Assembly (NCBI RefSeq): GCF_008830185.1
Contig: NZ_WAGX01000005.1
Span: 1,302,001-1,366,000 of the forward strand
Direction of reading: 5' to 3'
Origin: Candidatus Galacturonatibacter soehngenii
Lineage (GTDB): Bacteria > Bacillota > Clostridia > Lachnospirales > Lachnospiraceae
DNA: 64,000 nt
Shown: positions 26,417-35,748 of the stretch, piece after piece
Layout of the letters: each line of letters starts with the position of its first letter
Position numbering within the stretch: the stretch's first letter is position 1
Position numbers and translations under genes: made by a program
The notes under the pieces: generated by a model
What the model was told of the DNA's origin: nothing
What the model saw: only the letters and a program-made list of their open reading frames with translations
Database searches by the model: none

Positions 26417-26452
26417 AGCTTACCAGCTTTGCGTCCGCATAGGTGGTAAGCT
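26417..26452 (+). other. Hairpin before the DUF4474 gene
   Basis: Perfect 8-base arms AGCTTACC (26417-26424) and GGTAAGCT (26445-26452), 20-base loop containing GCGTCCGC, 36 bases before the next start. No T-run: possibly a leader structure or operator. Confidence 0.4.
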
Positions 26453-26487
26453 GTCCACGCTTGTAAAAATATAGAAAGGAAACCACA

Positions 26488-27414
26488 ATGACTATCTTGT
26501 ATATAAAAATACTATGCATTTTTATTATTTTCATTCTGGTAATTGGCGCATTCATCTATGTACGAGTCAGAAAGCAAAGAAATACTTTTTTGATGGTTGA
26601 ACAGTCCCAGAAAGCGGCAAAATTATACGATGAATTTGCTTCTCGGGGCTTTTTTTATTCTTCAAAAGACGATGCATTTTATTCAACAGAGGATGCCCCA
26701 CAAAGTAAATTCGGTAATTGTCAACTTTATGATGATACAATGCCACTTATTGGAACAATTGTGGATTGTGAGCCAATTCAATTTGACTTTGACAACAGAC
26801 ATTGGTTAATCGAATTCTGGAAGGGACAATATGGTATGGCTAGCGGATGTCAAATCGGAGTCTATTCTACCTCAAACGACACAATTAAGGGACCAGGCTT
26901 TCATGGTAGCTTTTATGAAAGTCCCGATAATAAAGAGTGCTGTTTTATTTCCTATACCCTTAAGAAAAAAAATAAAACCTTACTCTCTCATGCTTCAAAG
27001 GAATGCTTTAGTGCCGGATTAAAAGTAGGCGAGTTTTCCAATCCATCTTCTTTAGCATTAAAAGTGTGCCTCACATTTCCAAACAAAAAGATGGTACTAC
27101 CTTTTGTTGGAGGACTAAAAGCAGCTGGGTACGCAGCCAATGAGTACCGCGTTTTGTTTCACAACGTTACTGTTCATTTTACTAAGCCCCACACCACGCA
27201 ACCAGCTTCTAGAACCCGTGTACAAGAAGCAATTATCCAACAGGGTAATCGATTTGACTGTAACAAATATTCCAAGCTTACTAAAAACTGCTCCAACACA
27301 CTCGAAAAATTAATCTTGTTAAAAAATATCAATACCGAACTTTATGAAAAGGTATTAAAATCCTTTTACTCAAAAGAACTCTATAGCAATTACGAAACAA
27401 TTAGCCATTTGTGA
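26488..27414 (+). CDS. DUF4474-domain membrane-anchored protein
   Basis: 308 residues. One N-terminal membrane segment (about 8-28), then RVRKQR, so the body is probably cytoplasmic with N-terminus out, or the reverse. Residues 50-215 match my memory of DUF4474: FDNRHWLIEFWKGQYGMASG, CQIGVYSTSND, FPNKKMVLPFVGGLKAAGY. The C-terminal 90 residues are Lys/Asn-rich. DUF4474 has no known function; some relatives resemble lipocalin or permuted lipid-handling folds, but that is not shown here. Ribosome site GAAAGGAAA. The metallophosphoesterase gene starts seven bases after its stop, so the pair is co-transcribed. Confidence 0.8.
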   Translation: MTILYIKILCIFIIFILVIGAFIYVRVRKQRNTFLMVEQSQKAAKLYDEFASRGFFYSSKDDAFYSTEDAPQSKFGNCQLYDDTMPLIGTIVDCEPIQFDFDNRHWLIEFWKGQYGMASGCQIGVYSTSNDTIKGPGFHGSFYESPDNKECCFISYTLKKKNKTLLSHASKECFSAGLKVGEFSNPSSLALKVCLTFPNKKMVLPFVGGLKAAGYAANEYRVLFHNVTVHFTKPHTTQPASRTRVQEAIIQQGNRFDCNKYSKLTKNCSNTLEKLILLKNINTELYEKVLKSFYSKELYSNYETISHL

Positions 27415-27421
27415 TGTTTAT

Positions 27422-28297
27422 ATGAATAAGAAGCTTAACAAACTCTATTACAATAGTCTTGTAATTCCAATTGACAATGATTCACGTTTTATAATATTTA
27501 GCGACTGCCATCGTGGACAGGGTAATTCTTCTGATAATTTTTCACCCAATCAAACCATATACAATGCAGCCCTTGACTATTATTATAAGAACAATTATAC
27601 CTATATCGAAATAGGGGATGGCGATGAGTTATGGGAAAATAGAAGAATCGACGATATCATAGAAGCGCACTCAGATACCTTTTTATTACTGTCCAAATTT
27701 TATAAAGAAAACCGTCTTTACATGATCTATGGGAATCATGACATGGTAAAAAAAAGTAAATCTTTTTGTAAAAATAAATTTTGTAATAAAAAGCAAAGTA
27801 GTAGGCATTCTTTGTTTCCTGGTATCGTGATTCGAGAAAGTCTTTTATTAAGACACAAACAAAATAGGGGAGAGATTTTTCTTTTGCACGGACATCAAGG
27901 TGATCTCATCAATGACACACTTTGGCCTCTTGGAAGATGGATGGTCCGTTATTTATGGACTCCTTTGGAATCCATCGGCTTGCAAATTCCTTCAATCACT
28001 GCCATAACGCATAAAAAAAGTATGAAAATAAATTTATCACTTTCTAATTATGCAAAAGAGAGTAACTTCATTCTGATTGCTGGTCATACACACAAAGCGG
28101 TATTTTCAAAACCGAGTGATTCTTCTTATTTTAATGATGGTTGCTGTGTATCATCTGGTTTTATTACAGGAATCGAAATCTCTAAAGGAAGCATAAGCCT
28201 TATTCGTTGGTCAAGTAAACCCAACTCGCAAAATATTTTATTTATCGTAAAGGATATCTTAGAAGGGCCTTTGAATCTTAATTTGTATTTTAAATAA
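27422..28297 (+). CDS. Calcineurin-like metallophosphoesterase
   Basis: 291 residues, cytoplasmic. Dinuclear metal site motifs in order: SDCHRG (Asp28, His30), GDGDELWE (about residues 61-68), YGNHD (about 101-105), LLHGHQGD (about 156-163) and AGHTHKAVF (about 221-229). These define the calcineurin-like phosphoesterase fold; the SDCHRG and GDxDE style resembles UDP-2,3-diacylglucosamine or unknown YfcE-like relatives. Substrate unknown. A ribosome site is poor (TTTGTGATGTTTAT), so translation may depend on the preceding DUF4474 gene, whose stop is seven bases away. Confidence 0.88.
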   Translation: MNKKLNKLYYNSLVIPIDNDSRFIIFSDCHRGQGNSSDNFSPNQTIYNAALDYYYKNNYTYIEIGDGDELWENRRIDDIIEAHSDTFLLLSKFYKENRLYMIYGNHDMVKKSKSFCKNKFCNKKQSSRHSLFPGIVIRESLLLRHKQNRGEIFLLHGHQGDLINDTLWPLGRWMVRYLWTPLESIGLQIPSITAITHKKSMKINLSLSNYAKESNFILIAGHTHKAVFSKPSDSSYFNDGCCVSSGFITGIEISKGSISLIRWSSKPNSQNILFIVKDILEGPLNLNLYFK

Positions 28298-28405
28298 AAT
28301 AAGGATATAATTTATTGATAGAGCGAAGCTCTAGAACTAATTACAAGATGATAGATAAATTTACTCGTGAACTGTAATCGATTGATAATAAAAGAGGTTT
28401 TGCTT

Positions 28406-29806
28406 ATGAATTATAATGAATTAACAAAGGAAGAAGCATTAGACTTATTTTTAGAATGTCAAAACTTTTTTAAGACGCAGAAAACGTATCACATTTCTTT
28501 TCGCATTGCACAACTTAAGAAGTTAAAAAATGCTATTCGAAGATATGAAGGCTCTATTATGAGAGCATTGTTAAAAGACTTGGGGAAATCAAATTTTGAA
28601 GCGTATGCAACTGAAATTGGATTCACGCAAAAAAGTATCAGTGACGCCATTACAAACCTGTCAAAGTGGGCGAAAGACGTACCTGTAAAAACTCCTTTTT
28701 ATCTTCTGCCAGCCAAAAGTAAAAAGGTATATGAACCTTACGGAACTGTGTTAATCATGGCTCCTTTTAATTATCCATTTCAACTTTTAATTGAACCGTT
28801 AATTGGAGCTATTTGTGCTGGAAACTGTGCTATTTTAAAGCCTTCTGAACTTACGCCGTGGACTTCTATGGTCGTGAACAAAATGATTCGTGAGATCTAT
28901 CCTCCACACTATATTCGTTGCGTAGAGGGAAGTGTAAAAACGAATTTAGCTCTTCTTCAAGTGCCCTTTCACTATATTTTCTTTACAGGAAGTATTTCGG
29001 TTGGAAAGATTGTAATGGAGCATGCTGCTAAGAATTTAACACCTGTTACATTAGAGCTAGGTGGTAAAAGTCCAGTTATTATAGATGAAACAGCCAATAT
29101 TAAATGGGCAGCTAATCGGGTGACATGGGGCAAGTTTTTAAATGTTGGGCAAACCTGTATTGCTCCTGATTATGTACTGGTGCATTCCTCCGTAAAAGAT
29201 GCATTCATAGAAGAACTAAAAAAGTGTATTGTAAACTTCTATGGAAAAGATGCTAAATTAAGCTCTTCTTATGGGCGCATTGTTAATAAAAGGCATTTTG
29301 AGCGTTTGACTTGTATGTTAGAGGCTGAACATGAATCAATTATTTATGGTGGTAAAACAGATGCTGGCTCTAAGTACATTGAACCAACTCTTCTTAACCT
29401 TAAGGACCTAGATGCCGCCAGTATGAAGGAAGAGATTTTTGGACCAATTCTTCCAATTATTACTTTCGAAGAGCTCTCAGATGCCAAATCAATTATTGAA
29501 ACTATGCCAACTCCATTAGCACTTTATTTATTTACCAGAAGTAAAATAATAAAAAAAGAAATTGTCACCTATATCTCCTGTGGTGGTGTGTGTATCAACG
29601 ATACAATTGAACATATCGTTAATCCCGAACTTCCATTTGGTGGTGTTGGTTCTTCAGGAATGGGCTCATATCATGGAAAACAAAGCTTTCTTACCTTTTC
29701 TCATGAAAAAAGTGTACTTACGCGCATTGGAAGTTTTGATGTTAAATTTTTAAATCCACCTTACAAAAATGGTGGTTTAAAGATTTTAAGGAAAATTTTA
29801 AAATAA
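28406..29806 (+). CDS. NAD(P)-dependent aldehyde dehydrogenase, class 3 type
   Basis: 466 residues, short ALDH without N-terminal extension, as in class 3 enzymes that oxidise medium or long-chain aldehydes. Seen: MAPFNYPFQLLIEPLIGAIC (active-site Asn in NYP), the dinucleotide loop FTGSISVGKIVMEHA, ELGGKSPVII with general-base Glu217, NVGQTCIAPDYV with catalytic Cys251, and EEIFGPILPI and PFGGVGSSGMGSYHG. An earlier GTG at 28367 is possible, but ATG 28406 follows AGAGG at eight bases. Separated from the metallophosphoesterase by about 110 bases; may be its own unit. Strong terminator downstream. Confidence 0.93.
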   Translation: MNYNELTKEEALDLFLECQNFFKTQKTYHISFRIAQLKKLKNAIRRYEGSIMRALLKDLGKSNFEAYATEIGFTQKSISDAITNLSKWAKDVPVKTPFYLLPAKSKKVYEPYGTVLIMAPFNYPFQLLIEPLIGAICAGNCAILKPSELTPWTSMVVNKMIREIYPPHYIRCVEGSVKTNLALLQVPFHYIFFTGSISVGKIVMEHAAKNLTPVTLELGGKSPVIIDETANIKWAANRVTWGKFLNVGQTCIAPDYVLVHSSVKDAFIEELKKCIVNFYGKDAKLSSSYGRIVNKRHFERLTCMLEAEHESIIYGGKTDAGSKYIEPTLLNLKDLDAASMKEEIFGPILPIITFEELSDAKSIIETMPTPLALYLFTRSKIIKKEIVTYISCGGVCINDTIEHIVNPELPFGGVGSSGMGSYHGKQSFLTFSHEKSVLTRIGSFDVKFLNPPYKNGGLKILRKILK

Positions 29807-29842
29807 ACAAGATACTTGAAAAGTTCTTTCCTGTTACAAATA

Positions 29843-29891
29843 AAAGTACTGTAACCATTTTACTACATGATTACAGTACTTTATTCTTTTT
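29843..29891 (+). terminator. Terminator after the aldehyde dehydrogenase gene
   Basis: Perfect 12-base stem AAAGTACTGTAA (29843-29854) and TTACAGTACTTT (29871-29882), then ATTCTTTTT. It also faces the convergent membrane-protein gene. Confidence 0.88.
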
Positions 29892-29915
29892 ATTTATTCT
29901 TTGAATGAAGTTATT

Positions 29916-30353
29916 CTACATTTTTTTCTTATAATAACCATAAGAAATTAAGAAAATACTTGATTGTATTAATAACGCAACAAGGCAAATATAAGATTCT
30001 TTTATACTTCCCATCGCTGTAAATAAGAATACTAATCCTGCAAACATAATGCTAGCCGAGATACTAGCTATTGTATATGCAATTCTTGTAATCTGTATAT
30101 TTCGCTCGTCTTTTTCCTCGATTTGTCTCCACTTTAATTTCTCTGGTGATGAAATTTTTAACTGAATCAAATGTATTGCACTAATACCTACAAAGGCACT
30201 TCCTAAGCCGAAAAACATACCCATTAATCTACTCATAACATGAGCTGTTTCTGGTAAAGTAAATTGTTTTAGTAATCCAAATGCAGCTAATACAATTCCA
30301 GCAATTAACATAATTACAGAAGACTTTGCACTTCTTTTTAGTTTACACAACAT
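29916..30353 (-). CDS. Small four-helix membrane protein, DUF2178-like
   Basis: 145 residues, four hydrophobic segments (about 11-30, 45-63, 90-112, 117-137) and a cytoplasmic loop with the signature EEKDERNIQITRIAY, typical of DUF2178-type proteins that sit next to small Xre regulators. Function unknown. Its start codon is two bases after the stop of the XRE gene, so the two are translated together. Confidence 0.82.
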   Translation of the reverse strand: MLCKLKRSAKSSVIMLIAGIVLAAFGLLKQFTLPETAHVMSRLMGMFFGLGSAFVGISAIHLIQLKISSPEKLKWRQIEEKDERNIQITRIAYTIASISASIMFAGLVFLFTAMGSIKESYICLVALLIQSSIFLISYGYYKKKM

Positions 30354-30355
30354 AA

Positions 30356-30553
30356 CTATTCCTCCTCATAGATAAATATTTCTTCAATTGACATGTTGAA
30401 AAATTTTGCAATTTTAAATGCAAGCTGAATGGAAGGGTTATATCTTCCTTTTTCTAACGAACTGATTGTTTGTCTTGATACTTCTAACTCTCTGGCTAGA
30501 TCTTCTTGACGAATCCCACGTTCTTTCCTGATTTCTTCCAGATTATTCTTCAC
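30356..30553 (-). CDS. XRE-family (Cro/C1-type) small regulator
   Basis: 65 residues, a single helix-turn-helix: IRKERGIRQEDLARELEVSR then QTISSLEKGRYNPSIQLAFK, with the recognition helix SRQTISSLEKG. Start is GTG at 30553, no ideal ribosome site. Members of this YozG-like subfamily usually repress their own operon with the membrane gene. A good promoter with a direct repeat lies directly upstream, matching autoregulation. Confidence 0.92.
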   Translation of the reverse strand: MKNNLEEIRKERGIRQEDLARELEVSRQTISSLEKGRYNPSIQLAFKIAKFFNMSIEEIFIYEEE

Positions 30554-30583
30554 TTAATACATCACATCCTTTTTTATAAATGG

Positions 30584-30645
30584 AAAGTTAACTTTACATA
30601 TAATATATACCACTTTTTTGCAAATGTCAAGTACGCTTTACATAT
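30584..30645 (-). promoter_or_regulatory. XRE operon promoter with flanking repeats (probable operators)
   Basis: Minus-strand TTGACA (30625-30630), 17 bases, TATATT (30602-30607). Two direct copies of CTTTACATAT flank it at 30592-30601 and 30636-30645, and a perfect palindrome AAAGTTAACTTT is at 30584-30595. These look like binding sites for the small regulator encoded downstream. Confidence 0.65.
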
Positions 30646-30811
30646 TATTTTTTGGAATTAAAACACTTGGTTTCGTGATACAATAATAAGATTTTGATAA
30701 ATTGTCCATAAATAAATCATTTGCTCCAAAACCAAAACATATTATATATCATAATATAAATAAGTTTTGATTAACTTTTTTACAAATTCTATGAAATGAG
30801 CGGGAAAACAT

Positions 30812-32629
30812 ATGGGGTTAGATTATTTATATACACACTTTTTTACAAAGCAAAACGTAAAAAGGCAGTTAATTACAATTTTTATCTTTGCTATTATCAT
30901 TCCTGTTTTTTTAGTTGGCAGTATTATGTTCTTTTTCTCAAATAGACAACTAAGACGCAGCTATCAGTATCTGGTTGAATCGGATGCCATACGAATCCGC
31001 TCTATTTTGTTGACAACTACCTTGCCTTTTTATGATATCTACGAATCTTTAGCACAAGACGAAGCACTAAAAGCACTCTTGACGAAGGAATATAATTGCG
31101 ATGAAGACGTATTTTACGCCTTAAATCAATACAATCGACTTCAAGAGCTTTTATCTGCAAACGCTTCACTTTCAACTATTAAAATTTATACCCAGCCTGA
31201 AATGCTTCGCTCGCTATCCGATCACCAATTTTTCTTTCCTATTGACGAATCAATCCGCTCAAAAGACTGGTATCATAAAGCAATTTCTAATTCAGGTAAC
31301 TTTTGGAAAAGCAGTGCTAGAATCGACCGCCTCGGTAATTCATATTGGGAATTATCCTATTACTGTCATATTCCTCTTCCAGAATCGGGTACTTATGCCA
31401 TCTTGGTTATGACTGTATCAAATAATCACCTTCGAAGTCTAATTAAGAATAAAAATTCACAGGTCTATATTTGCGTAAACGAAGACCCCGTATTTTATAG
31501 CAGTATACGAAGCCACGAAGGTACTTCCTTTCCTGTTACAATTGATGACAGTGCCCCGTATTACAGTGTAACTGGCAATATGAAAATTAAAGGAGATAAC
31601 GTACTTACCAGTGTTGTAAGCTTAACCCCTTATCGAACACAAGATAGGATATACATACTCTCTGCCGATACCAACGCACTACCTTACATCCAACAAACTA
31701 ACCTTGCTTTTATCCTTGTTTTATTGTTTGCTATTTTTATACCCGCATTGATTTTTATCTTATTTGCCAAATATTTTAGTGCCCGAATACAATCACTTCG
31801 TCTTGCTATGCATAAGGTAAGCAATCACAACTACGAAATTGTGGACCTTGTTCAAGGAGATGATGAATTATCTGCCGCTTTTCATGATTTAAAAACAATG
31901 GTTGAAAAAATCAAAGCTGCGGAAGGTGAAATTTATATGGCACAGATTCGGGAGCAAAATTTTTCAAATCAGCAACAACAAATGGAATTAAAGCTACTGA
32001 TTAACCAAATTAATCCTCATTTTTTGTATAATACACTAGAAACCATACGTATGAAGGCCTTTTCAGATGGAAATAAAGAAGTAGCAACTGCCATTAAACT
32101 ACTTGGAAAATCCATGCGTTACGTCTTAAATAATACAAAAACTAGTTCTACCACACTATCAAAGGAAATTGATTATACGCTTACTTATTTATCCATACAG
32201 TTGCTTCGCTTTGAAGATAGACTTTGCTACTCATTGACACTTGATGATACCATTGCTCCCGATCACTATCAGATCCTTCCACTTCTTTTACAACCGATTG
32301 TAGAAAATGCCATTTCTCATGGCATTGAACCTACTGGAAAAAAGGGACATATTATCATAAAGATTCGTGCCATTGAAAAAAAATTATTTGTTGCCAATAT
32401 CTATGATAATGGTATAGGTATGTCCAAAGAACAGTTAAAGACGGTTCTTACCAGCCTACTCCTTCCACCAAAGACGGAAGAACGTGGCATCGGTCTTTCT
32501 AATATAAACAATCGCATTAAGCTGTTTTATGGTCCTGAATATGGACTTACTATAAAAAGCAAAAAGAACTTTGGTACTTTGGTTACTCTTAAAATCCCTT
32601 TATATAATTTATTGGAGGAAGATTCATGA
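30812..32629 (+). CDS. YesM-type sensor histidine kinase of a sugar-responsive pair
   Basis: 605 residues. N-terminal membrane segment (about 19-42), an extracytoplasmic sensor of about 250 residues, second membrane segment (about 294-316), HAMP-like linker, then a His_kinase domain: NQINPHFLYNTLET with phosphoacceptor His403, and HATPase motifs NAISHGIEP, DNGIGM and GIGLSNINNRI. This is the LytS/YesM type, usually sensing extracellular oligosaccharides. The AraC-type response regulator overlaps its end by four bases; the divergently oriented fucosidase/transport genes follow. No ideal ribosome site before ATG 30812. Confidence 0.93.
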   Translation: MGLDYLYTHFFTKQNVKRQLITIFIFAIIIPVFLVGSIMFFFSNRQLRRSYQYLVESDAIRIRSILLTTTLPFYDIYESLAQDEALKALLTKEYNCDEDVFYALNQYNRLQELLSANASLSTIKIYTQPEMLRSLSDHQFFFPIDESIRSKDWYHKAISNSGNFWKSSARIDRLGNSYWELSYYCHIPLPESGTYAILVMTVSNNHLRSLIKNKNSQVYICVNEDPVFYSSIRSHEGTSFPVTIDDSAPYYSVTGNMKIKGDNVLTSVVSLTPYRTQDRIYILSADTNALPYIQQTNLAFILVLLFAIFIPALIFILFAKYFSARIQSLRLAMHKVSNHNYEIVDLVQGDDELSAAFHDLKTMVEKIKAAEGEIYMAQIREQNFSNQQQQMELKLLINQINPHFLYNTLETIRMKAFSDGNKEVATAIKLLGKSMRYVLNNTKTSSTTLSKEIDYTLTYLSIQLLRFEDRLCYSLTLDDTIAPDHYQILPLLLQPIVENAISHGIEPTGKKGHIIIKIRAIEKKLFVANIYDNGIGMSKEQLKTVLTSLLLPPKTEERGIGLSNINNRIKLFYGPEYGLTIKSKKNFGTLVTLKIPLYNLLEEDS

Positions 32630-34182
32630 ATGTATTAATTGCAGATGACGAAAGGATTGTATTAAATGGCTTAAAGTATATTATTGATTGGAATCATCTT
32701 GGATTCTCTATCTGTGATACGGCAATGAACGGCGAAGAGGCATTAGATAAAATCCTGACACTCAATCCTGATTTGGTATTACTAGACATTCGCATGCCAA
32801 AGATATCGGGTATTGATGTAGTTAAACAGGCGTCTTCTCGTGGTTTTACTGGCAAATTCATTCTATTAAGCGGAGTTTCTGATTTTAAGCTGGCACAAAC
32901 AGCCATGCGCCACGGTGTTGATTTTTATCTAACAAAACCAATTGATGAGGAGGAACTTACACACGCAGTCCATTCACTTGCAACACTTATTTCTAATGAA
33001 GCCAAAAAGCAGTCCTCCTATTCCCAATACCGTGCGAAAGCAAAACAAGAAATCCTTAAGGATATTCTACAAGATAACTGTGACTATCAATCTCTTGATT
33101 TAGAGGACTTGCACCTAAATGCAAACGTCTATCAGGTTGTAGCTTATGAAAATTATAATCAGGAATATTTTCATCCCACTTGGAATTTTGCCGATTTAAT
33201 TCGTGTAACGAACCAAGACAATAACTCCTTTGATATCATTGAACTAAATCAACAAAAAATTGTTTTATTAAAAGGAGATTATGCCATATCAAAATTCACC
33301 AATGTGTTAAAACACTATCAGATTACACCTCAAAAGGGGTCGTTCTTTGACTCCATTTTTTTAGCTTATGGTCAGAAAGTGGCGCGAATTCGCGATATTC
33401 ATTTATCCTATCAAGATGTCATCTCATTGACTAATCGTCGCTTTTTTTGCCAGGAAGATCAGCATATTATAGGTTACGAAGAGTTAATTGCAAAAGAAAA
33501 TCAATTAAAGGATATCACCCAAAACATGGCACAAGATTATGCGAAACGTTTTGCCAATTACATACAATCCAATAATCAAACACTCACTATGGCATTATTA
33601 AAGGAGCTTATGCTTGAGCTAACACATACAAAATCCAAAATACCTGCTATCAAGCATCTTTTAATCGATATCTATATTTTAGTAAAGCAAAAAATTATGC
33701 AAAATTATCGAAATGTAGATATTGCCTTTATGGCAAACGCCTCGGTCATTGATTTACTTGACCGCAAGTATTATCTGTACGAAATTATTGCATTTTTAGC
33801 TGAGCAGTTTGAATTATGGACGCATTGTGTTGGATATTCCTCAGGAGAAAATGTATTAAATGAGGTCCTTTATTATATCCAAAATAACTATCAGGAAACG
33901 ATTAAACTAGAAGCCATTGCACCCTTATTTGGTTACAACAGCTCCTATTTAGGAAAAATATTTCATAAAAAACTTGGTGTTAACTTCAATTCTTATGTCG
34001 ACCAAGTACGTATTCATGAAGCAAAGAAGTTGCTTGAGCAAGATGAATGTAAGGTCTATATGATTGCAGAAAAGGTAGGCTACAAAAATGTAGACTACTT
34101 TCACAGGAAATTTAAGAAATACGTGGGAATTAGCCCATTAGAATATCGGAAAACATTCCACGCTTCCTGCGAAGAGGAGTAG
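32626..34182 (+). CDS. YesN-type response regulator with AraC output domain
   Basis: 518 residues. Receiver domain at 1-120 with acidic pocket Asp7/Asp8, phospho-acceptor Asp54 (VLLDIRMPK) and Lys near 104 (FYLTKPIDEEEL). A long middle region (about 130-400) and an AraC/XylS double HTH at the C-terminus: LEAIAPLFGYNSSYLGKIFH and IAEKVGYKNVDYFHRKFKKY, ISPLEYRK. The partner kinase overlaps its start. It faces convergently the fucosidase/ABC operon 31 bases away, most likely its target, acting at the promoter of the permease-binding-protein-fucosidase operon. Confidence 0.93.
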   Translation: MNVLIADDERIVLNGLKYIIDWNHLGFSICDTAMNGEEALDKILTLNPDLVLLDIRMPKISGIDVVKQASSRGFTGKFILLSGVSDFKLAQTAMRHGVDFYLTKPIDEEELTHAVHSLATLISNEAKKQSSYSQYRAKAKQEILKDILQDNCDYQSLDLEDLHLNANVYQVVAYENYNQEYFHPTWNFADLIRVTNQDNNSFDIIELNQQKIVLLKGDYAISKFTNVLKHYQITPQKGSFFDSIFLAYGQKVARIRDIHLSYQDVISLTNRRFFCQEDQHIIGYEELIAKENQLKDITQNMAQDYAKRFANYIQSNNQTLTMALLKELMLELTHTKSKIPAIKHLLIDIYILVKQKIMQNYRNVDIAFMANASVIDLLDRKYYLYEIIAFLAEQFELWTHCVGYSSGENVLNEVLYYIQNNYQETIKLEAIAPLFGYNSSYLGKIFHKKLGVNFNSYVDQVRIHEAKKLLEQDECKVYMIAEKVGYKNVDYFHRKFKKYVGISPLEYRKTFHASCEEE

Positions 34183-34213
34183 GAGAAAATTCATATTTTG
34201 AAGGAACTTTCTA

Positions 34214-35695
34214 TTAACAAATCTGAACTTGAATGACAACAGGCAAATCACTTGCAACCGAATGTGTTTTAACATGCAACCCCATTTCGTCCTGTCTAAA
34301 GTTAGGTTCCTCCGAAAAGCCAAGAATACGAACCGACCGAATCATACCATGGAATTCAGGAGCATTTTGATCCTTGGAAACGGCAAGAGAACGTATGGTT
34401 ACTTCCCCGTTAGTTGGGTATTTCATAACAAATGCGTAAATACTGTCTCCCGAGGTCGTAAAACGAATGTCTTCTTTTGTATAGGCAACCTCTTTTTGGT
34501 CGGTAAATTGTCCCTGTACCTCTTTGGTGTTTCCTTCTTCTGATTTTCTCCATGGTCTGCTTCCATAGATTGCTTTTGCATTCTGATGCATCCATGCACC
34601 GATTTCCTTTAATACTTTTTTATCTTGTTCTGGAATGGAGCCATCTCCTTTTGGACCTACATTCAAGAGCATATTACCGTTTTTGCTGATAATGTCAACA
34701 AAATTTTGAATTAACTGTCTACTCGTTTTATACTCCAGTGTATCGGTATAGCACCAAGAATTATTCGCTATTGCAGTATCTGTCTGCCATAAATAAGGTT
34801 TTGCATCTGCAAGCTTTCCACGCTCAACTTCAACAATTCCACATCCAAACATCATGGCATCATGCTTATAGCAAATAGCAACTTCTCGATTCCATTCTGC
34901 TGCCCTATTGTAATAATATGCCGCTATCTTTTTTAACGGCTCCTTAAATGCCTCATGCTGAACCCACCAGTCAAAATATAGCATAGACGGTTGATATCGA
35001 TCAATAATCTCACAGGTTCGAAGGAGCCAATCGTCTAAATACTCTTCACTCGGATAAGGGTTACTTTGTAAATCCTGAAAATCAGGCTCTGGCATAGCTG
35101 GCCAGTAAAAATCGCCTCGCTTCATCGGTTCTTTGACATCGCTGTCAAATTCTTTGCCATGCCCCATAAAAAACCAATGTTCGGCGCGATGAGACGAAGT
35201 ACAAAATACCATATTTTCTTTTTCAATTGCCTCTTTTAATTCTCCAAGTACATCTCGTTTTGGTCCGCAATCATAAGCATTATAACAAGATAGTTCACTC
35301 CGATACATCTGAAAACCGTCATGGTGCTCAGCTACTGGAAAGACATACCTTGCGCCAGCTTCATGAAATAATTTAGCCCACTCATTTGGCTCAAACTTTT
35401 CTGCCGTAAATAACGGAATAAAGTCTTTATACCCAAACTTTTTATGTTCTCCAAATGTTTTTCTATGATATTCCCATTCTTTCGTTCCTTGTATATACAT
35501 ATTTCTGGAATACCATTCATTCGAATACGCAGGTATGCTATACAGTCCCCAATGAATAAAAATTCCAAATTTGGCTTCAGAAAACCAGTGAGGTGGACGC
35601 CAATGACTAAATGAATTCCAATCTGGCTTGTATGGTCCTTTCTCTATGACCTTTTGTATCTGTTTTCGATATTCCATCTGTCTTTCTTCGTTCAT
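34214..35695 (-). CDS. Alpha-L-fucosidase, GH29
   Basis: 493 residues, no signal peptide, so probably cytoplasmic. Family signatures: HWFSEAKFGIFIHWGLYSIP, EWYSRNMYIQG, AKLFHEAGARYVFPVAEHHD, and the nucleophile region SMLYFDWWVQH (Asp near residue 241), followed by LLNVGPKGDGSIP. The C-terminal 100 residues form a beta domain typical of GH29. It releases terminal L-fucose, for example from xyloglucan or host/plant glycans. The last gene of the leftward operon with a solute-binding protein and two permeases: the imported oligosaccharide is probably fucosylated. Ribosome site GGAGGGAAAA. Confidence 0.94.
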   Translation of the reverse strand: MNEERQMEYRKQIQKVIEKGPYKPDWNSFSHWRPPHWFSEAKFGIFIHWGLYSIPAYSNEWYSRNMYIQGTKEWEYHRKTFGEHKKFGYKDFIPLFTAEKFEPNEWAKLFHEAGARYVFPVAEHHDGFQMYRSELSCYNAYDCGPKRDVLGELKEAIEKENMVFCTSSHRAEHWFFMGHGKEFDSDVKEPMKRGDFYWPAMPEPDFQDLQSNPYPSEEYLDDWLLRTCEIIDRYQPSMLYFDWWVQHEAFKEPLKKIAAYYYNRAAEWNREVAICYKHDAMMFGCGIVEVERGKLADAKPYLWQTDTAIANNSWCYTDTLEYKTSRQLIQNFVDIISKNGNMLLNVGPKGDGSIPEQDKKVLKEIGAWMHQNAKAIYGSRPWRKSEEGNTKEVQGQFTDQKEVAYTKEDIRFTTSGDSIYAFVMKYPTNGEVTIRSLAVSKDQNAPEFHGMIRSVRILGFSEEPNFRQDEMGLHVKTHSVASDLPVVIQVQIC

Positions 35696-35748
35696 TTTTC
35701 CTCCCTACCATTTGATACGCAGCATTATAAGGCGAATCTAGCCATTGT

